Shown piece by piece: positions 26,400-35,846 of a DNA stretch of 64,000 nucleotides (positions within the stretch are counted from its first letter, which is position 1; each line of letters opens with the position of its first letter). Origin of the DNA: Jiangella aurantiaca (lineage in GTDB: Bacteria > Actinomycetota > Actinomycetes > Jiangellales > Jiangellaceae); assembly GCF_004349105.1 (NCBI RefSeq), contig NZ_SMLB01000003.1, forward strand, positions 1 to 64,000, given 5' to 3'. The position numbers and the translations under genes are program-made. The notes under the pieces are model-generated. The model saw only the letters and a list, made by a program, of their open reading frames with translations. It had not been told where the DNA came from and did not search any database.

Positions 26400-27437
26400 A
26401 TGAGTCCTCACGCGATCGTCGTCGGCGGCACCGGTCAGATCGGCCGGGCCGCCGTGGAGTCCCTGCTCGATCACGGCTGGGCCGTCACCGCCGTACACCG
26501 CGGCAGCACGCCGCAGCCGACCGGCTGGGCCGCGCGCGGTCTCGTCGAGCGGCGGGCCGACCGCGCCGACCTCGCCTCCCTCGTGCGCGAGGCGGGCGGG
26601 GCGGACGTGCTCATCGACACGATCGCCTACGACGACGCCGACGCGCGGCAGCTGCTGGACCTTGCCGGCGACGTCGGCTCGCTGATCGTCGTCTCCAGCG
26701 CCTCGGTGTACGCCGACGACGACGGCCGAACGCTCGACGCAGCGACCGGGCCGGACGACTTCCCGCGGTTCGCCGGGCCGGTCCCGGAGACCCAGGCGAC
26801 GCTGCCACCAGGCCCGGCCACCTACTCGACGAAGAAGGCGCTGCTCGAGACCACCCTGCTCGACGACGGCCGGCTGCCGGTCACCGTGCTGCGGCCGGGC
26901 GCCATCCACGGTCCCGGCAGCAGCAGCCCGCGCGAGGTCTGGCCGCTGCTGCGCGCACTAGCCCGGCGGCCGCGCGTCCCGCTGGCCTACGGCGGCGAGA
27001 GCCGGTTCCACACCACCAGCGCGCCGAACCTCGCCGAATTGATCCGGCTCGCGGCCGAGCGTCCGGGCAGCCGGATCCTCAACGCCGGCGACCCGGAACC
27101 GCCGACCGTCGCCGAGATCGTCCGCGCGGTCAGCGCCTCCGCCGGCCACGAGCCGGACCTGGTGCCACTCGACGGGCCGGCCCCGGCGAACGGCGTCGGC
27201 CGGACCCCGTGGTCGGTGCCACGCCCGTTCGTCGTCGACATGACGGCGGCCACGACGGAGCTCGGCTACGCGCCGGTCGTGGCCTACACCGACGCCGTCG
27301 CCCATACGTCGGCCTGGCTGCGCGAGCGGCTGGCCGAGCGACCCTGGCGCGAGGCGTTCCCGCTACCGGCGCGGTACTACGGCGACCGGATGGACGACTT
27401 CGCCGCCGAGGACGAGCTGCTCGCGACGCTGCCCTGA
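26400..27437 (+). CDS. NAD-dependent epimerase/dehydratase family protein
   Basis: 345 residues. It is an atypical/extended short-chain dehydrogenase fold with the N-terminal nucleotide motif VVGGTGQIGR (residues 7-16). A YSTKKALLE segment near residue 142 carries the catalytic Tyr-x-x-x-Lys. GAIHGPGSS and HTTSAPNLAELI in the C-terminal half fit the isoflavone-reductase/epimerase-like branch. The substrate is unknown. The gene ends before a dispersed inverted repeat and faces the DUF3054-pcnA pair. Confidence 0.88.
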   Translation: MSPHAIVVGGTGQIGRAAVESLLDHGWAVTAVHRGSTPQPTGWAARGLVERRADRADLASLVREAGGADVLIDTIAYDDADARQLLDLAGDVGSLIVVSSASVYADDDGRTLDAATGPDDFPRFAGPVPETQATLPPGPATYSTKKALLETTLLDDGRLPVTVLRPGAIHGPGSSSPREVWPLLRALARRPRVPLAYGGESRFHTTSAPNLAELIRLAAERPGSRILNAGDPEPPTVAEIVRAVSASAGHEPDLVPLDGPAPANGVGRTPWSVPRPFVVDMTAATTELGYAPVVAYTDAVAHTSAWLRERLAERPWREAFPLPARYYGDRMDDFAAEDELLATLP

Positions 27438-27473
27438 CGCCGCCGGATCACCCACCCGACTCGGCCCCGACTC

Positions 27474-27549
27474 CCGTTGATCTTGGAGTTCTTCGGCAAT
27501 CGTGGGGTGAAATGTCCGGTAGATGGCCGAACAACTCCAAGATCAACGG
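27474..27549. repeat. Dispersed inverted-repeat element, copy 1
   Basis: A 76-base palindromic element with 24-base arms containing GTTGATCTTGGAGTT and one arm mismatch. It lies between convergent genes, and its right arm supplies the TGA stop of the DUF3054 gene. A second copy with the same arms lies at 38889-38960, so this is a mobile or REP/MITE-like family, possibly used as a bidirectional terminator. Confidence 0.85.
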
Positions 27550-27908
27550 GGCGGTGCCGGTTCGGCGGGGAGGCGAGCGGCCAAGCCGCGCCAGCCGACC
27601 AGGAACACGCCGAGCACCACGGTCGCGACCACCACGAACGACGCCGCCGTCCCCTGGCCGGAGGCCGCCCGCAGCAGCATGCCCGCGGCCACCGTCGCGA
27701 CCCACACCGTCACCCCGGTGACCACCGACGCCGCCGGCCGCCGTCGCAGCACGGTCACGGCCCATCCAGCGGCCAGGCCGGCCGCGAACGGCCACGCCGT
27801 CGTCGCCAGCCCGGCGAGCTCCAGCGGGTGGTCGTGCGTGCGGCGGCCGATCAGCACGAACACCAGCACCAGGACGGCGTCGACGACGGCCGCCGGGCCG
27901 GCTCTCAC
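27543..27908 (-). CDS. DUF3054 membrane protein
   Basis: 121 residues from a GTG at 27908 that overlaps the pcnA stop (GTGA). Four hydrophobic segments span nearly the whole chain, with the DUF3054 signature LVFVLIGRRTHDHPLELAGLA early and VWVATVAAGMLLRAASGQG in the third segment. The function of the family is unknown. The stop codon and last residues lie inside the dispersed inverted repeat, so the element has set the end of this gene. Confidence 0.85.
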   Translation of the reverse strand: MRAGPAAVVDAVLVLVFVLIGRRTHDHPLELAGLATTAWPFAAGLAAGWAVTVLRRRPAASVVTGVTVWVATVAAGMLLRAASGQGTAASFVVVATVVLGVFLVGWRGLAARLPAEPAPPR

Positions 27909-29416
27909 GCCGAGCGCTCCGGCTGCTCGGACCACCACCGCAGCAGCTCCGCGCGCGCTTCGTCCTCGGACAGCACGCCGCGGTCGAGCCGGATCTCGAG
28001 CAGGTGGTTGTACGCACGCCCGACCAGCGGCCCCGGACGGATGCCCAGGATCTGCATGATCTGGTTGCCGTCGAGGTCGGGCCGGATGGCGGCCAACTCC
28101 TCCTCCTCGGCCAGCCGGGAGATGCGGTCCTCGAGGCTGTCGTACGACTGCTGCAAGGCCAGTGCCTTGCGCCGGTTGCGCGTCGTGCAGTCGGCTCTGG
28201 TCAGCACGTGCAGCCGCTCGAGCTCGTCGCCGGCATCGCGGACGTAGCGGCGCACCGCGGAGTCGGTCCACTCGCCGCCGCCGTAGCCGTGGAAGCGCAG
28301 GTGCAGCTGGATGAGCTTCGCCACACTGTCGATGACGGCGGACGGGTAGCGCAGCGCCGTGAGCCGCTTGCGGGCCAGCTTCGCGCCGACCACGTCGTGG
28401 TGGTGGAAGCTCACCCCGCCTCCGGGCTCGAACTTGCGGGTGCGCGGCTTGCCGATGTCGTGCAGCAGCGCGGCCATCCGGGTGACGAGGTCGGGGGCGC
28501 CGCCGGGCAGCCGCCGCTCCAGCTCGATGGCCTGCTCGAGGACCGTGAGCGAGTGCTCGTAGACGTCCTTGTGCCGGTGGTGCTCGTCGATCTCCAGGCG
28601 CAGCGCGGGCAGCTCGGGCAGCACGTGGCCGGCGATGCCGGTGTCGACCAGCAGCGTCAGCCCGGTGCGCGGCGACGGCGAGACCAGGATCTTCGTCAGC
28701 TCGTCGCGGACCCGCTCGGCCGACACGATCTCGATGCGGCCGGCCATGTCGGTCATCGCCGCAACCACCTCGGGCGCCACCTCGAAGCCCAGCTGCGACG
28801 CGAACCGGGCGGCCCGCATCATGCGCAGGGGGTCGTCGGAGAACGACTGCTCAGGCGTGCCGGGGGTGCGGATGACCCGCCGGCCGAGGTCAGTGAGCCC
28901 TCCGTACGGGTCGACGAACTCGCGGCCGGGAAGCAGCACGGCCATCGCGTTGATGGTGAAGTCACGGCGCACGAGGTCGTCGGTGATGGACTCGCCGTAC
29001 GCGACCGCCGGCTTGCGGCTGTCGGCGTCGTAGCTGTCGGCGCGGTAGGTGGTGATCTCGATCTGGAAGCCGTCCTTGGTGCCCCCGATGGTGCCGAACT
29101 TCTGCCCGACGTCCCAGAGGCTGTCGACCCAGCCCGCGAGCAGCTGCTTCGTCTCCTCGGGGCGGGCGGACGTCGTGAAGTCGAGGTCCTGGCCCAGACG
29201 GTCGAGCAGGGCGTCGCGGACCGAGCCGCCGACCAGCGCCAGCTCGTGCCCGGCGGCCTCGAAACGGGCACCCAGCTCGTCGGCCACGGGCGCGATGCGC
29301 AGGAGCTGCCGCACTGCCTGCCGCTGGGCCTTCGAGAGCACGTGGGTCGCCGCTTCCTTCGTTCCGATCACGACGGACCAGCCTACGGGTCGACACCCCC
29401 GGGATCCCAACCACAT
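27905..29416 (-). CDS. pcnA: CCA tRNA nucleotidyltransferase / poly(A) polymerase family with HD domain
   Basis: 503 residues from an ATG at 29416. An in-frame GTG at 29371 is an equally plausible start, since neither has a clear Shine-Dalgarno. The nucleotidyltransferase head is unmistakable: LVGGSVRDALLDRLGQDLDF, then RRDFTINAMAVLL and DPLRMMRAARFASQLGF. An HD hydrolase domain follows with HHRHKDVYEHSL and LLHDIGKP. The enzyme adds or repairs the CCA end of tRNAs. It is divergent from the NUDIX gene, as in most actinobacteria, and coupled to DUF3054. Confidence 0.95.
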   Translation of the reverse strand: MWLGSRGCRPVGWSVVIGTKEAATHVLSKAQRQAVRQLLRIAPVADELGARFEAAGHELALVGGSVRDALLDRLGQDLDFTTSARPEETKQLLAGWVDSLWDVGQKFGTIGGTKDGFQIEITTYRADSYDADSRKPAVAYGESITDDLVRRDFTINAMAVLLPGREFVDPYGGLTDLGRRVIRTPGTPEQSFSDDPLRMMRAARFASQLGFEVAPEVVAAMTDMAGRIEIVSAERVRDELTKILVSPSPRTGLTLLVDTGIAGHVLPELPALRLEIDEHHRHKDVYEHSLTVLEQAIELERRLPGGAPDLVTRMAALLHDIGKPRTRKFEPGGGVSFHHHDVVGAKLARKRLTALRYPSAVIDSVAKLIQLHLRFHGYGGGEWTDSAVRRYVRDAGDELERLHVLTRADCTTRNRRKALALQQSYDSLEDRISRLAEEEELAAIRPDLDGNQIMQILGIRPGPLVGRAYNHLLEIRLDRGVLSEDEARAELLRWWSEQPERSA

Positions 29417-29506
29417 GATCGGAGACTGGCGTCAGACCTTCGCGGTCGGCGACCACCGTATCCGCAGCAGCGCAGGTTGCGGCCGCATCCCGGCTACTCT
29501 GGACGT

Positions 29507-30088
29507 ATGCCCGGCTCGCCGTCCTCGCCAGCCGACGGTCCGCACCATCGGCGACGTCGGGGGGCGCGGCGACGGCGGAAGGCGAGCCGGCCGCGGCTGC
29601 GCACCGTCCGCGAGACCTCAGCGGGGGGCCTGGTGGTCGACCACTACGCGCACCCGTCGAGCGTCGCCCTCATCGGCCGCATCGACCGGCGTGGCCGGCT
29701 GGAGTGGGTACTGCCCAAGGGACACGTCGAAGCAGGTGAAACGCCCGAGGAAGCTGCGGTGCGGGAGGTATCGGAGGAAACTGGTCTGCAGTCGAGAGTC
29801 GTCGCCCCGGTCGGCGACATCGACTACTGGTTCGTGGCGGACAATCGGAGGATCCACAAGACGGTGCACCACTTTCTCCTCGAGGCCACCGGTGGGAGCC
29901 TGAGCACCGACGACGTGGAGGTGAGCGAAGTGGCGTGGGTGCCACTGGACGAACTGGCCGGCCGGATGCGCTACGCGTCCGAGCGGCGGCTGGCGCGACG
30001 GCTGCGCGAGCTGCTCCCGGCCTCGCCCGGCGACACCACGGCCAGCACCGTCCCGGAGCCCGGCGGCGCCCGGAAGGACGGGTCATGA
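29507..30088 (+). CDS. NUDIX hydrolase
   Basis: 193 residues from an ATG at 29507. The basic N-terminal 35 residues are rich in arginine. The Nudix box runs from GHVEAGETPEEAAVREVSEE near residue 74 with all catalytic glutamates. The fold hydrolyses nucleoside diphosphates linked to another group; MutT-like relatives at this locus are conserved in actinobacteria. The stop overlaps the next gene (ATGA), so it leads the murJ-sigM operon. Confidence 0.94.
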   Translation: MPGSPSSPADGPHHRRRRGARRRRKASRPRLRTVRETSAGGLVVDHYAHPSSVALIGRIDRRGRLEWVLPKGHVEAGETPEEAAVREVSEETGLQSRVVAPVGDIDYWFVADNRRIHKTVHHFLLEATGGSLSTDDVEVSEVAWVPLDELAGRMRYASERRLARRLRELLPASPGDTTASTVPEPGGARKDGS

Positions 30089-32325
30089 GGCCCGCCGGCC
30101 TCCGAGCGCTCGCCGCGATCTGCGCACCCGCCGCCGTCATCGCAGTGGGGCTGCTCTCGCCGAGTACGGCCGCGGCCGAGGAGAACGCGCCCGAACCCGA
30201 CCCCATCAGCGCCGCGAGCACGCTGACCGGCGTCACGCCCAGCGTTCTCACCCCCGACTCCGACGGCCTCACGCTCACCGGGACGGTGCGCAACACCGGC
30301 GACGCTCCGCTCCAAGAGGTGCGGGCGATGATCAGGCTCAGTGGCAACCGGGTCGAGTCGCGGTCCGAGATCCGCGAGATCGGTACCGACGAGGAGCTCT
30401 ACTGGGGGTCGCGGCCCGGCGACGGCCTCGACGACGTGGCCGACACGCTCGAGCCGGGTCAGGGCGAGACGTTCACCGTCACGATCACCAACGAGCAGCT
30501 CGGCTTCGACACGTCGGGCGTCTACGTGGTCGGCATCGACATCCTCGCGTCGCCGCCCGGCAGCGGTGACCGCGAGCGCGTCACCACCTCCCGCACCGTC
30601 GTGCCGTGGATCGAGAGCCCTGACGAGCTCCCGGCCGTGCCCGTCGCCATGCTCTGGCCACTCGCGGCCCGGCCGGCGCTGCTGCCCGACGACACGCTGA
30701 CCGACGAGACGCTGGCCGAGCAACTGGGCGCCGACCAGCCACTGTCCGCCGTCCTGGAGGCCGCCGCCGACGCCCCCGTCACTTGGGCCGTCGACCCCGA
30801 CCTGCTCGACACCGTCTCGGTCCTGGCTGACGGCTACCGCGTCGTCTCGCCCGAGGGCCCCATCGACGGCACACAGGCGAACGCCGACGCCGCTCTGGCC
30901 TGGCGCGAGCGCTTCGACGAGGTCACCCAGGACCACGACGTCTGGATGATGCCCTACGCGCTGCCCGACGTCGGCGCCCTCGAGGAGCACGACCCACCGC
31001 TGGCCACGGAGTTGACCCAGCAATCACTGGCGGCCGCCGACGCCGCGGCGGAGCGGCTGCCGTCAGCGACCGGCGGCGTCGCCTGGCTCGACGACGGCTC
31101 GGTCACCGACGAGGTCCTGACGACGCTGGCCGACGCCGGCGCCCGGACCGTCGTCGTGCCCTCCGGCGCGGTCCAGCCCACGGACGACGCCGACGCCGAT
31201 GCCGAGGACGACGGCGGGAGCGGTGGGGACGGCGAGGGCGGCGCGCTCGGCGAGATCACCGCCGGCGACCACACGCTACGCGTCGTCTCCGCCGATGCCG
31301 GGCTGAGCTCCGCCATTGCCGACGCCGCCGCCCACGACGACCCGACCGCCGGCGCCGCGGACCTCCAGCAGCGCTGGATCGCCGAAACCGCCATGGTCGC
31401 GCTGGCCGCCGCGGGCGACGACACCGAGCCGCCGCTCCTGGTCGCCGCGCCGCCGGTGCGCTGGCGCCCGGCCGACCCGATCCCGCAGAGTCTGGTGGCC
31501 GCCTGGACGTCCAGCACCTGGGTCGAGCCGGTCGGCCTCACAGACCGCATCGACACCGTCGACGCGCCCGAGGTTTCGGCGGCGCCGTCGGAGGGCACGA
31601 CCGTCCTACCCGAAGCCAACGTCGCCGCCACGGCCCAGCTGCGCGACGACGCCACGCAGTACGCCACGCTGCTGGCCGACCCCGAGGACGTGACCACAGC
31701 GCTCGACCACGCCACGCTCCGTTCGGCGTCCACCGGCTGGCGCGACCGTCCCGACACCGGGGTCTCCTACGCCCGGGGGATCGGCGACGGCCTCACCCGG
31801 CGGGTCGAGCAGGTCAGCATCAACGTGCCCGAGTCGGTCACGCTGTCCAGCCGGACCGGCTCCTTCCCGCTCACCGTCACCAACGAGCTGCCCGAGGCGG
31901 TCAACGTCCGGCTCGAGGTGCAGTCCGAGAACCCCGACCGGCTACGCATCTCCGAGGTCGAGACGCAGGAGATGGGACCGGGCGAGCAGAAGCTGGTCGA
32001 GGTGACCGCCCAGGCCGCCGCCAACGGCCGGGTGCCGATCGAGGTGCAGCTGACCACCGACGACGGCCGGCCCATCGGGCACCCGGTGGCCACCGTCGTC
32101 AACGCCACGGAGTACGGCACCATCGGCTGGGTCATCGTCGGCGGGGCCGGCGCCCTGTTCCTGGGCGCGATCGTCCGCCGGACGCTGCGCAACCGCCGGC
32201 CGCGTCGGCGGCCCCGTCGCGGCTCCGAGCCGCCCGAGCCGCCCGCACCGTCCGCACCGTCCGCCGGGGGCGTCCTCGACGAGTTGCCCGCGGAGGCGAG
32301 GCCGACCCAGGAGGCGGCGCGGTGA
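30085..32325 (+). CDS. DUF6049 family secreted/membrane protein
   Basis: 746 residues from an ATG at 30085 overlapping the NUDIX stop. An N-terminal signal peptide ends STAAAEE near residue 32. The long extracellular part has SDGLTLTGTVRNTGDAPLQEV and later FPLTVTNELPEAVNVRLEV, two immunoglobulin-like strands. One C-terminal membrane segment (about 677-700) is followed by a basic cytoplasmic tail. The family is always next to murJ in actinobacteria and is presumed to help in envelope assembly; its function is unproven. Its stop overlaps the murJ GTG. Confidence 0.88.
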   Translation: MRPAGLRALAAICAPAAVIAVGLLSPSTAAAEENAPEPDPISAASTLTGVTPSVLTPDSDGLTLTGTVRNTGDAPLQEVRAMIRLSGNRVESRSEIREIGTDEELYWGSRPGDGLDDVADTLEPGQGETFTVTITNEQLGFDTSGVYVVGIDILASPPGSGDRERVTTSRTVVPWIESPDELPAVPVAMLWPLAARPALLPDDTLTDETLAEQLGADQPLSAVLEAAADAPVTWAVDPDLLDTVSVLADGYRVVSPEGPIDGTQANADAALAWRERFDEVTQDHDVWMMPYALPDVGALEEHDPPLATELTQQSLAAADAAAERLPSATGGVAWLDDGSVTDEVLTTLADAGARTVVVPSGAVQPTDDADADAEDDGGSGGDGEGGALGEITAGDHTLRVVSADAGLSSAIADAAAHDDPTAGAADLQQRWIAETAMVALAAAGDDTEPPLLVAAPPVRWRPADPIPQSLVAAWTSSTWVEPVGLTDRIDTVDAPEVSAAPSEGTTVLPEANVAATAQLRDDATQYATLLADPEDVTTALDHATLRSASTGWRDRPDTGVSYARGIGDGLTRRVEQVSINVPESVTLSSRTGSFPLTVTNELPEAVNVRLEVQSENPDRLRISEVETQEMGPGEQKLVEVTAQAAANGRVPIEVQLTTDDGRPIGHPVATVVNATEYGTIGWVIVGGAGALFLGAIVRRTLRNRRPRRRPRRGSEPPEPPAPSAPSAGGVLDELPAEARPTQEAAR

Positions 32326-35300
32326 CGGCGACGCAAGAGCCGCCCCGCAGCTCCGGCCTGCTGGGCTCCAGCGCCATCATGGCCGCCGGGACCGTGGTCT
32401 CGCGGCTCACCGGCTTCGCGCGCGCGGCCGTCATCGCGGCCGCCATCGGCCTGACCGCGGCGACGGCCGACGTGTTCAACGTGCCGAACGTGCTGCCGAA
32501 CATGATCTACATCCTGGTCGGCGGCGGCGTGCTCAACTCCGTCCTCGTCCCGGTGCTGGTCCGGGCCATCAAGAACGACGCCGACGGCGGCGAGGCGTTC
32601 TCGCAGCGGCTGTTCAGCCTGGCCGTGACGGTGCTGGCGCTCGCGACGGGGATCGCGGTGCTGGCCGCGCCCTGGCTCATGCAATTGATCGTCGACGACC
32701 GCTTCCTCGATCCGGACATGCGGCCGTACTTCGACAACATGGTGATGTTCGCCCGGTTCTGCCTGCCGCAGATCTTCTTCTACGGGCTGTACGTGCTGAT
32801 CGGCCAGATGCTCAACGCCAAGGGCCGGTTCGGCCCGATGATGTGGTCGCCGATCCTCAACAACGTCGTCTCGATCGCCGTGTTCGGCGTGTTCCTCTTC
32901 GTCTACGGGACCCAGGGGTTCGAGCCGTTCACCACCACGCAGACGCTCCTCCTGGGGCTCGGTTCCACGCTCGGCGTCGTGGCCCAGGCCGTGATCCTGA
33001 TCCCGGTCCTGCGCAAGACCGGGTTCTCGCTGCGGTTCCGCACCGACTGGCGCGGCCAGGGTCTCGGCGAGTCGGTGCGGCTGGGCCTGTGGACCGTCGC
33101 GTTCGTGGTGGTCAACCAGCTCGCGTATCTGGTGGTCGTGAAGGTCGCGTCCGGGGCCAGCAGCGTGAGCGCGGGCGACGCCGGCGCCGGTTACTCGGTG
33201 TACGCGAACGCGATGCTGATCATGATGGTGCCGCACTCCATCATCACGGTGTCGCTGGCGACGGCGCTGCTGCCGCGGCTGTCCGACCTCGCCTCCGACG
33301 GCCACCTCGACGAGGTCCGCGAGAAGCTGGTCTCGGCGCTGCGCATGTGCCTGGCGGTGATCATCCCGCTGGGTGCGCTGATGGCGGCGCTCGCGTTCCC
33401 GCTGACCGCGATGATCTTCGACTACGGGTCGGCCGGCGGCCAGACCGACCGGCTGGCGCTGACGTTGATCGTGCTCATGCCGGGGCTGGTCGCGTTCACC
33501 GTCCACTACCTCGTGCTGCGCGGCTTCTACGCCCTGCAGGACACCAAGACGCCGTTCTACACCCAGATCTGGGTGTCCGCGGTCATCATGGTCGGCGCCG
33601 TCGCGGTCGCCATCTTCGCGCCGGGCGACCAGTACGTCACCATGGCGCTGGCCGGCGGCTACAGCCTCGCGTACCTCGTCGGCGCCACTGTCGGCGCCGT
33701 CCGGCTGCAGCAGCGCATCGGCGCGCTCGGCGGCGCCCGGCTCGTCCAGCACGTCGTCCGGCTGCTGATCCACTCGGCCATCGCGGCCGGGCTGGCCTGG
33801 CTGGTGTGGCGCGGCTGGACCGGCCTGGGCATCGGCGACGCGCTGCCGTCGCTGCTCGCTCGGGCGCTGGAACTGGTCCTCGGCGGAAGCGTGGGCCTCG
33901 CGACATTCGTCGGCCTGGCCTACGCCTTCCGGGTGGCCGAGGTCCGTACCGCCGTCGCGATGGTGCTGTCGCGGCTGCGCGGCGGCGGCCGGACCGCTCC
34001 CGCCGTCGACGCCGGCGACCTGCTCGAGGACACCGCCGAGTACAACATCCCGATCGAGACCGGCACGCTCAGCATCTTCCGCCGTCCCGTCGATCCCGAC
34101 ATGACGTCGGAGTTCTTCCTCGACGAGACACTTCCCGGCGTGCCGAGCTTCTTCGACACCCATGCCGGCGGGTATCGCGACCGCGCAGGCGTGGGCGGCG
34201 CCGCCGCCATCGGTCTGGACGGGGCCCGCGACGGCGCCCGGGTGGTGCAGCCGCTGCCGGGCACCCCGCCGGGAACGCCCACGGAGCCGGCGCCGGGTCC
34301 CCGCGGGCTGGTGCCGGGCCAGCGGCGCACGGTCGCTGGACGCTACCGCTTCGAGCGGCTGCTCGAGGACGCCGACGGCATTCAGTCCTGGCAGGCGGTC
34401 GACGACGTCCTGCGGCGGGCCGTGTTCGTCCAGGCCGTCGCGCTGGACGACCCGCGGGCGCCGGGGTTCGCCACCGCGGCCCGGGTCTCGTCGACCGTCT
34501 CCGACCCGCGGTTCCTCCGCGTCCTCGATGTCGGCAGCGACGCCGACGTCGCCTACGTCGTGCGCGAGTGGACGCCGGGGCAGAGCCTGGCCGCGCTGCT
34601 CGCCAACGCCGGCGCCTTCCACCCCGAGCAGGCGGCCGCCGTCGGGCGCGAGGTCGCCGAGGCCATGGCCACGGCGCACGCGCAGGGGCTGGCACACCGG
34701 CATCTCGACCCCACGCTGGTGTTCGTCACAACCGACGGCTCGGTGAAGATCGCCGGGCTGGAGACGGAGTACGCGCTGCGCGGACCGGCCCAGACGCCGT
34801 GCGCGCCCACGGACCCGTCCCACCCGCACCCCGCCGAACTCGACGCCATCGGCATCGGCGGCGTGCTCTACGCCGCGCTGACCGCTCGCTGGCCCGTCGG
34901 CACGCCCGGCGGACTGCCGGAGGCGCCGCTCATCGACGGCCGGCTCGCTTCGCCCCGTCAGGTCCGGCCCGGGGTGCCGCGGCAGCTGGACGCCGTCACC
35001 GACCGCGCCATCGGGCACGCCCGCCGGCACCACGCGACGCCGCTGCTCACCCCGTTGGAGGTGGCGACGGAGCTGGCCAACGGCGCGCGGAACCACCACC
35101 GCGCCGTCGTCGCCGACGAAGCGGTCGTCGCCGCACCGCCTGCCCTGCTGGACGAGCCCGGCGAGGCGCCGCCGTCGAGCCGGGTCGAGCAGCTGCGCGA
35201 ACGGCGGAAGTCCGGCCGCACCGCCCGCCTGCTCGGCGTCATGGCGGCGATGCTGCTGCTGGTCGGCGCCACGTTGGTCGGGCTGCAACTGCTGCTCGGT

Positions 35301-35846
35301 GCCATCGACGACGCCGGCGACGACGAGTCCCCGTCGGCGTCCGCGCCGGGCGTCACCGGCACCACTCCGGCCGAGGAGAGCCCGGCGACGGAACCGACCG
35401 CGATCGCGGCCACCGCCGCCACCGACTACGACCCCGCCGGGAACGGCGAGGAGAACCCGAGCGACGTCGACAACGTCATCGACGGCGACCGCGAGAGCAC
35501 GTGGACCACCGTCAACTACTACGACCCGCTCGAGGACCAGAAGGACGGCGTCGGCGTCTACCTCGACCTCGGGCAGGCGGTGCCGGTGCGCGAGGTGCGG
35601 CTGGCGTTGATGAACGCCGGCGCGAGCGTCGAGCTGCGGGTCGCTCCCGAGGACGCCACCCAGGCGCCGGCCGATCTCGACGGCTGGACCGCGGTCGACA
35701 CCGTCGAGGACGCTGAGCAGAATGTCACGCGCACACTTGACGAGGCGGTGACCACTCGGTATCTCCTCGTGTGGTTCACTCAGTTGCCTCTTGCCGATGA
35801 CGGCAACTACCGGAGCGGAATAGCCGAAGCGGAGGTGCTCGGGTGA
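32322..35846 (+). CDS. murJ: Lipid II flippase MurJ/MviN fused to pseudokinase and sugar-binding-like domain
   Basis: 1174 residues from a GTG at 32322. Residues 15-540 form the 14-helix MurJ transporter that flips lipid II (SRLTGFARAAVIAA, NVPNVLPNMIYILVGGGVLNS). A kinase-like domain follows at about 665-890. Its catalytic loop reads HRHLDPTLVF rather than HRD..N and there is no DFG, so it is a pseudokinase, as in the mycobacterial protein that recruits FhaA. A membrane segment lies near 970-993. The last 140 residues (NVIDGDRESTWTT onward) resemble a discoidin/galactose-binding fold outside the cell. It is coupled to the genes on both sides. Confidence 0.94.
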   Translation: MTATQEPPRSSGLLGSSAIMAAGTVVSRLTGFARAAVIAAAIGLTAATADVFNVPNVLPNMIYILVGGGVLNSVLVPVLVRAIKNDADGGEAFSQRLFSLAVTVLALATGIAVLAAPWLMQLIVDDRFLDPDMRPYFDNMVMFARFCLPQIFFYGLYVLIGQMLNAKGRFGPMMWSPILNNVVSIAVFGVFLFVYGTQGFEPFTTTQTLLLGLGSTLGVVAQAVILIPVLRKTGFSLRFRTDWRGQGLGESVRLGLWTVAFVVVNQLAYLVVVKVASGASSVSAGDAGAGYSVYANAMLIMMVPHSIITVSLATALLPRLSDLASDGHLDEVREKLVSALRMCLAVIIPLGALMAALAFPLTAMIFDYGSAGGQTDRLALTLIVLMPGLVAFTVHYLVLRGFYALQDTKTPFYTQIWVSAVIMVGAVAVAIFAPGDQYVTMALAGGYSLAYLVGATVGAVRLQQRIGALGGARLVQHVVRLLIHSAIAAGLAWLVWRGWTGLGIGDALPSLLARALELVLGGSVGLATFVGLAYAFRVAEVRTAVAMVLSRLRGGGRTAPAVDAGDLLEDTAEYNIPIETGTLSIFRRPVDPDMTSEFFLDETLPGVPSFFDTHAGGYRDRAGVGGAAAIGLDGARDGARVVQPLPGTPPGTPTEPAPGPRGLVPGQRRTVAGRYRFERLLEDADGIQSWQAVDDVLRRAVFVQAVALDDPRAPGFATAARVSSTVSDPRFLRVLDVGSDADVAYVVREWTPGQSLAALLANAGAFHPEQAAAVGREVAEAMATAHAQGLAHRHLDPTLVFVTTDGSVKIAGLETEYALRGPAQTPCAPTDPSHPHPAELDAIGIGGVLYAALTARWPVGTPGGLPEAPLIDGRLASPRQVRPGVPRQLDAVTDRAIGHARRHHATPLLTPLEVATELANGARNHHRAVVADEAVVAAPPALLDEPGEAPPSSRVEQLRERRKSGRTARLLGVMAAMLLLVGATLVGLQLLLGAIDDAGDDESPSASAPGVTGTTPAEESPATEPTAIAATAATDYDPAGNGEENPSDVDNVIDGDRESTWTTVNYYDPLEDQKDGVGVYLDLGQAVPVREVRLALMNAGASVELRVAPEDATQAPADLDGWTAVDTVEDAEQNVTRTLDEAVTTRYLLVWFTQLPLADDGNYRSGIAEAEVLG

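Noticed and set aside
31767-35288. A 1173-residue reading frame antisense to murJ
   Set aside because: His/Arg/Asp/Gln-rich low-complexity translation, typical of the antisense shadow of a high-GC gene; murJ on the plus strand has clear domains.
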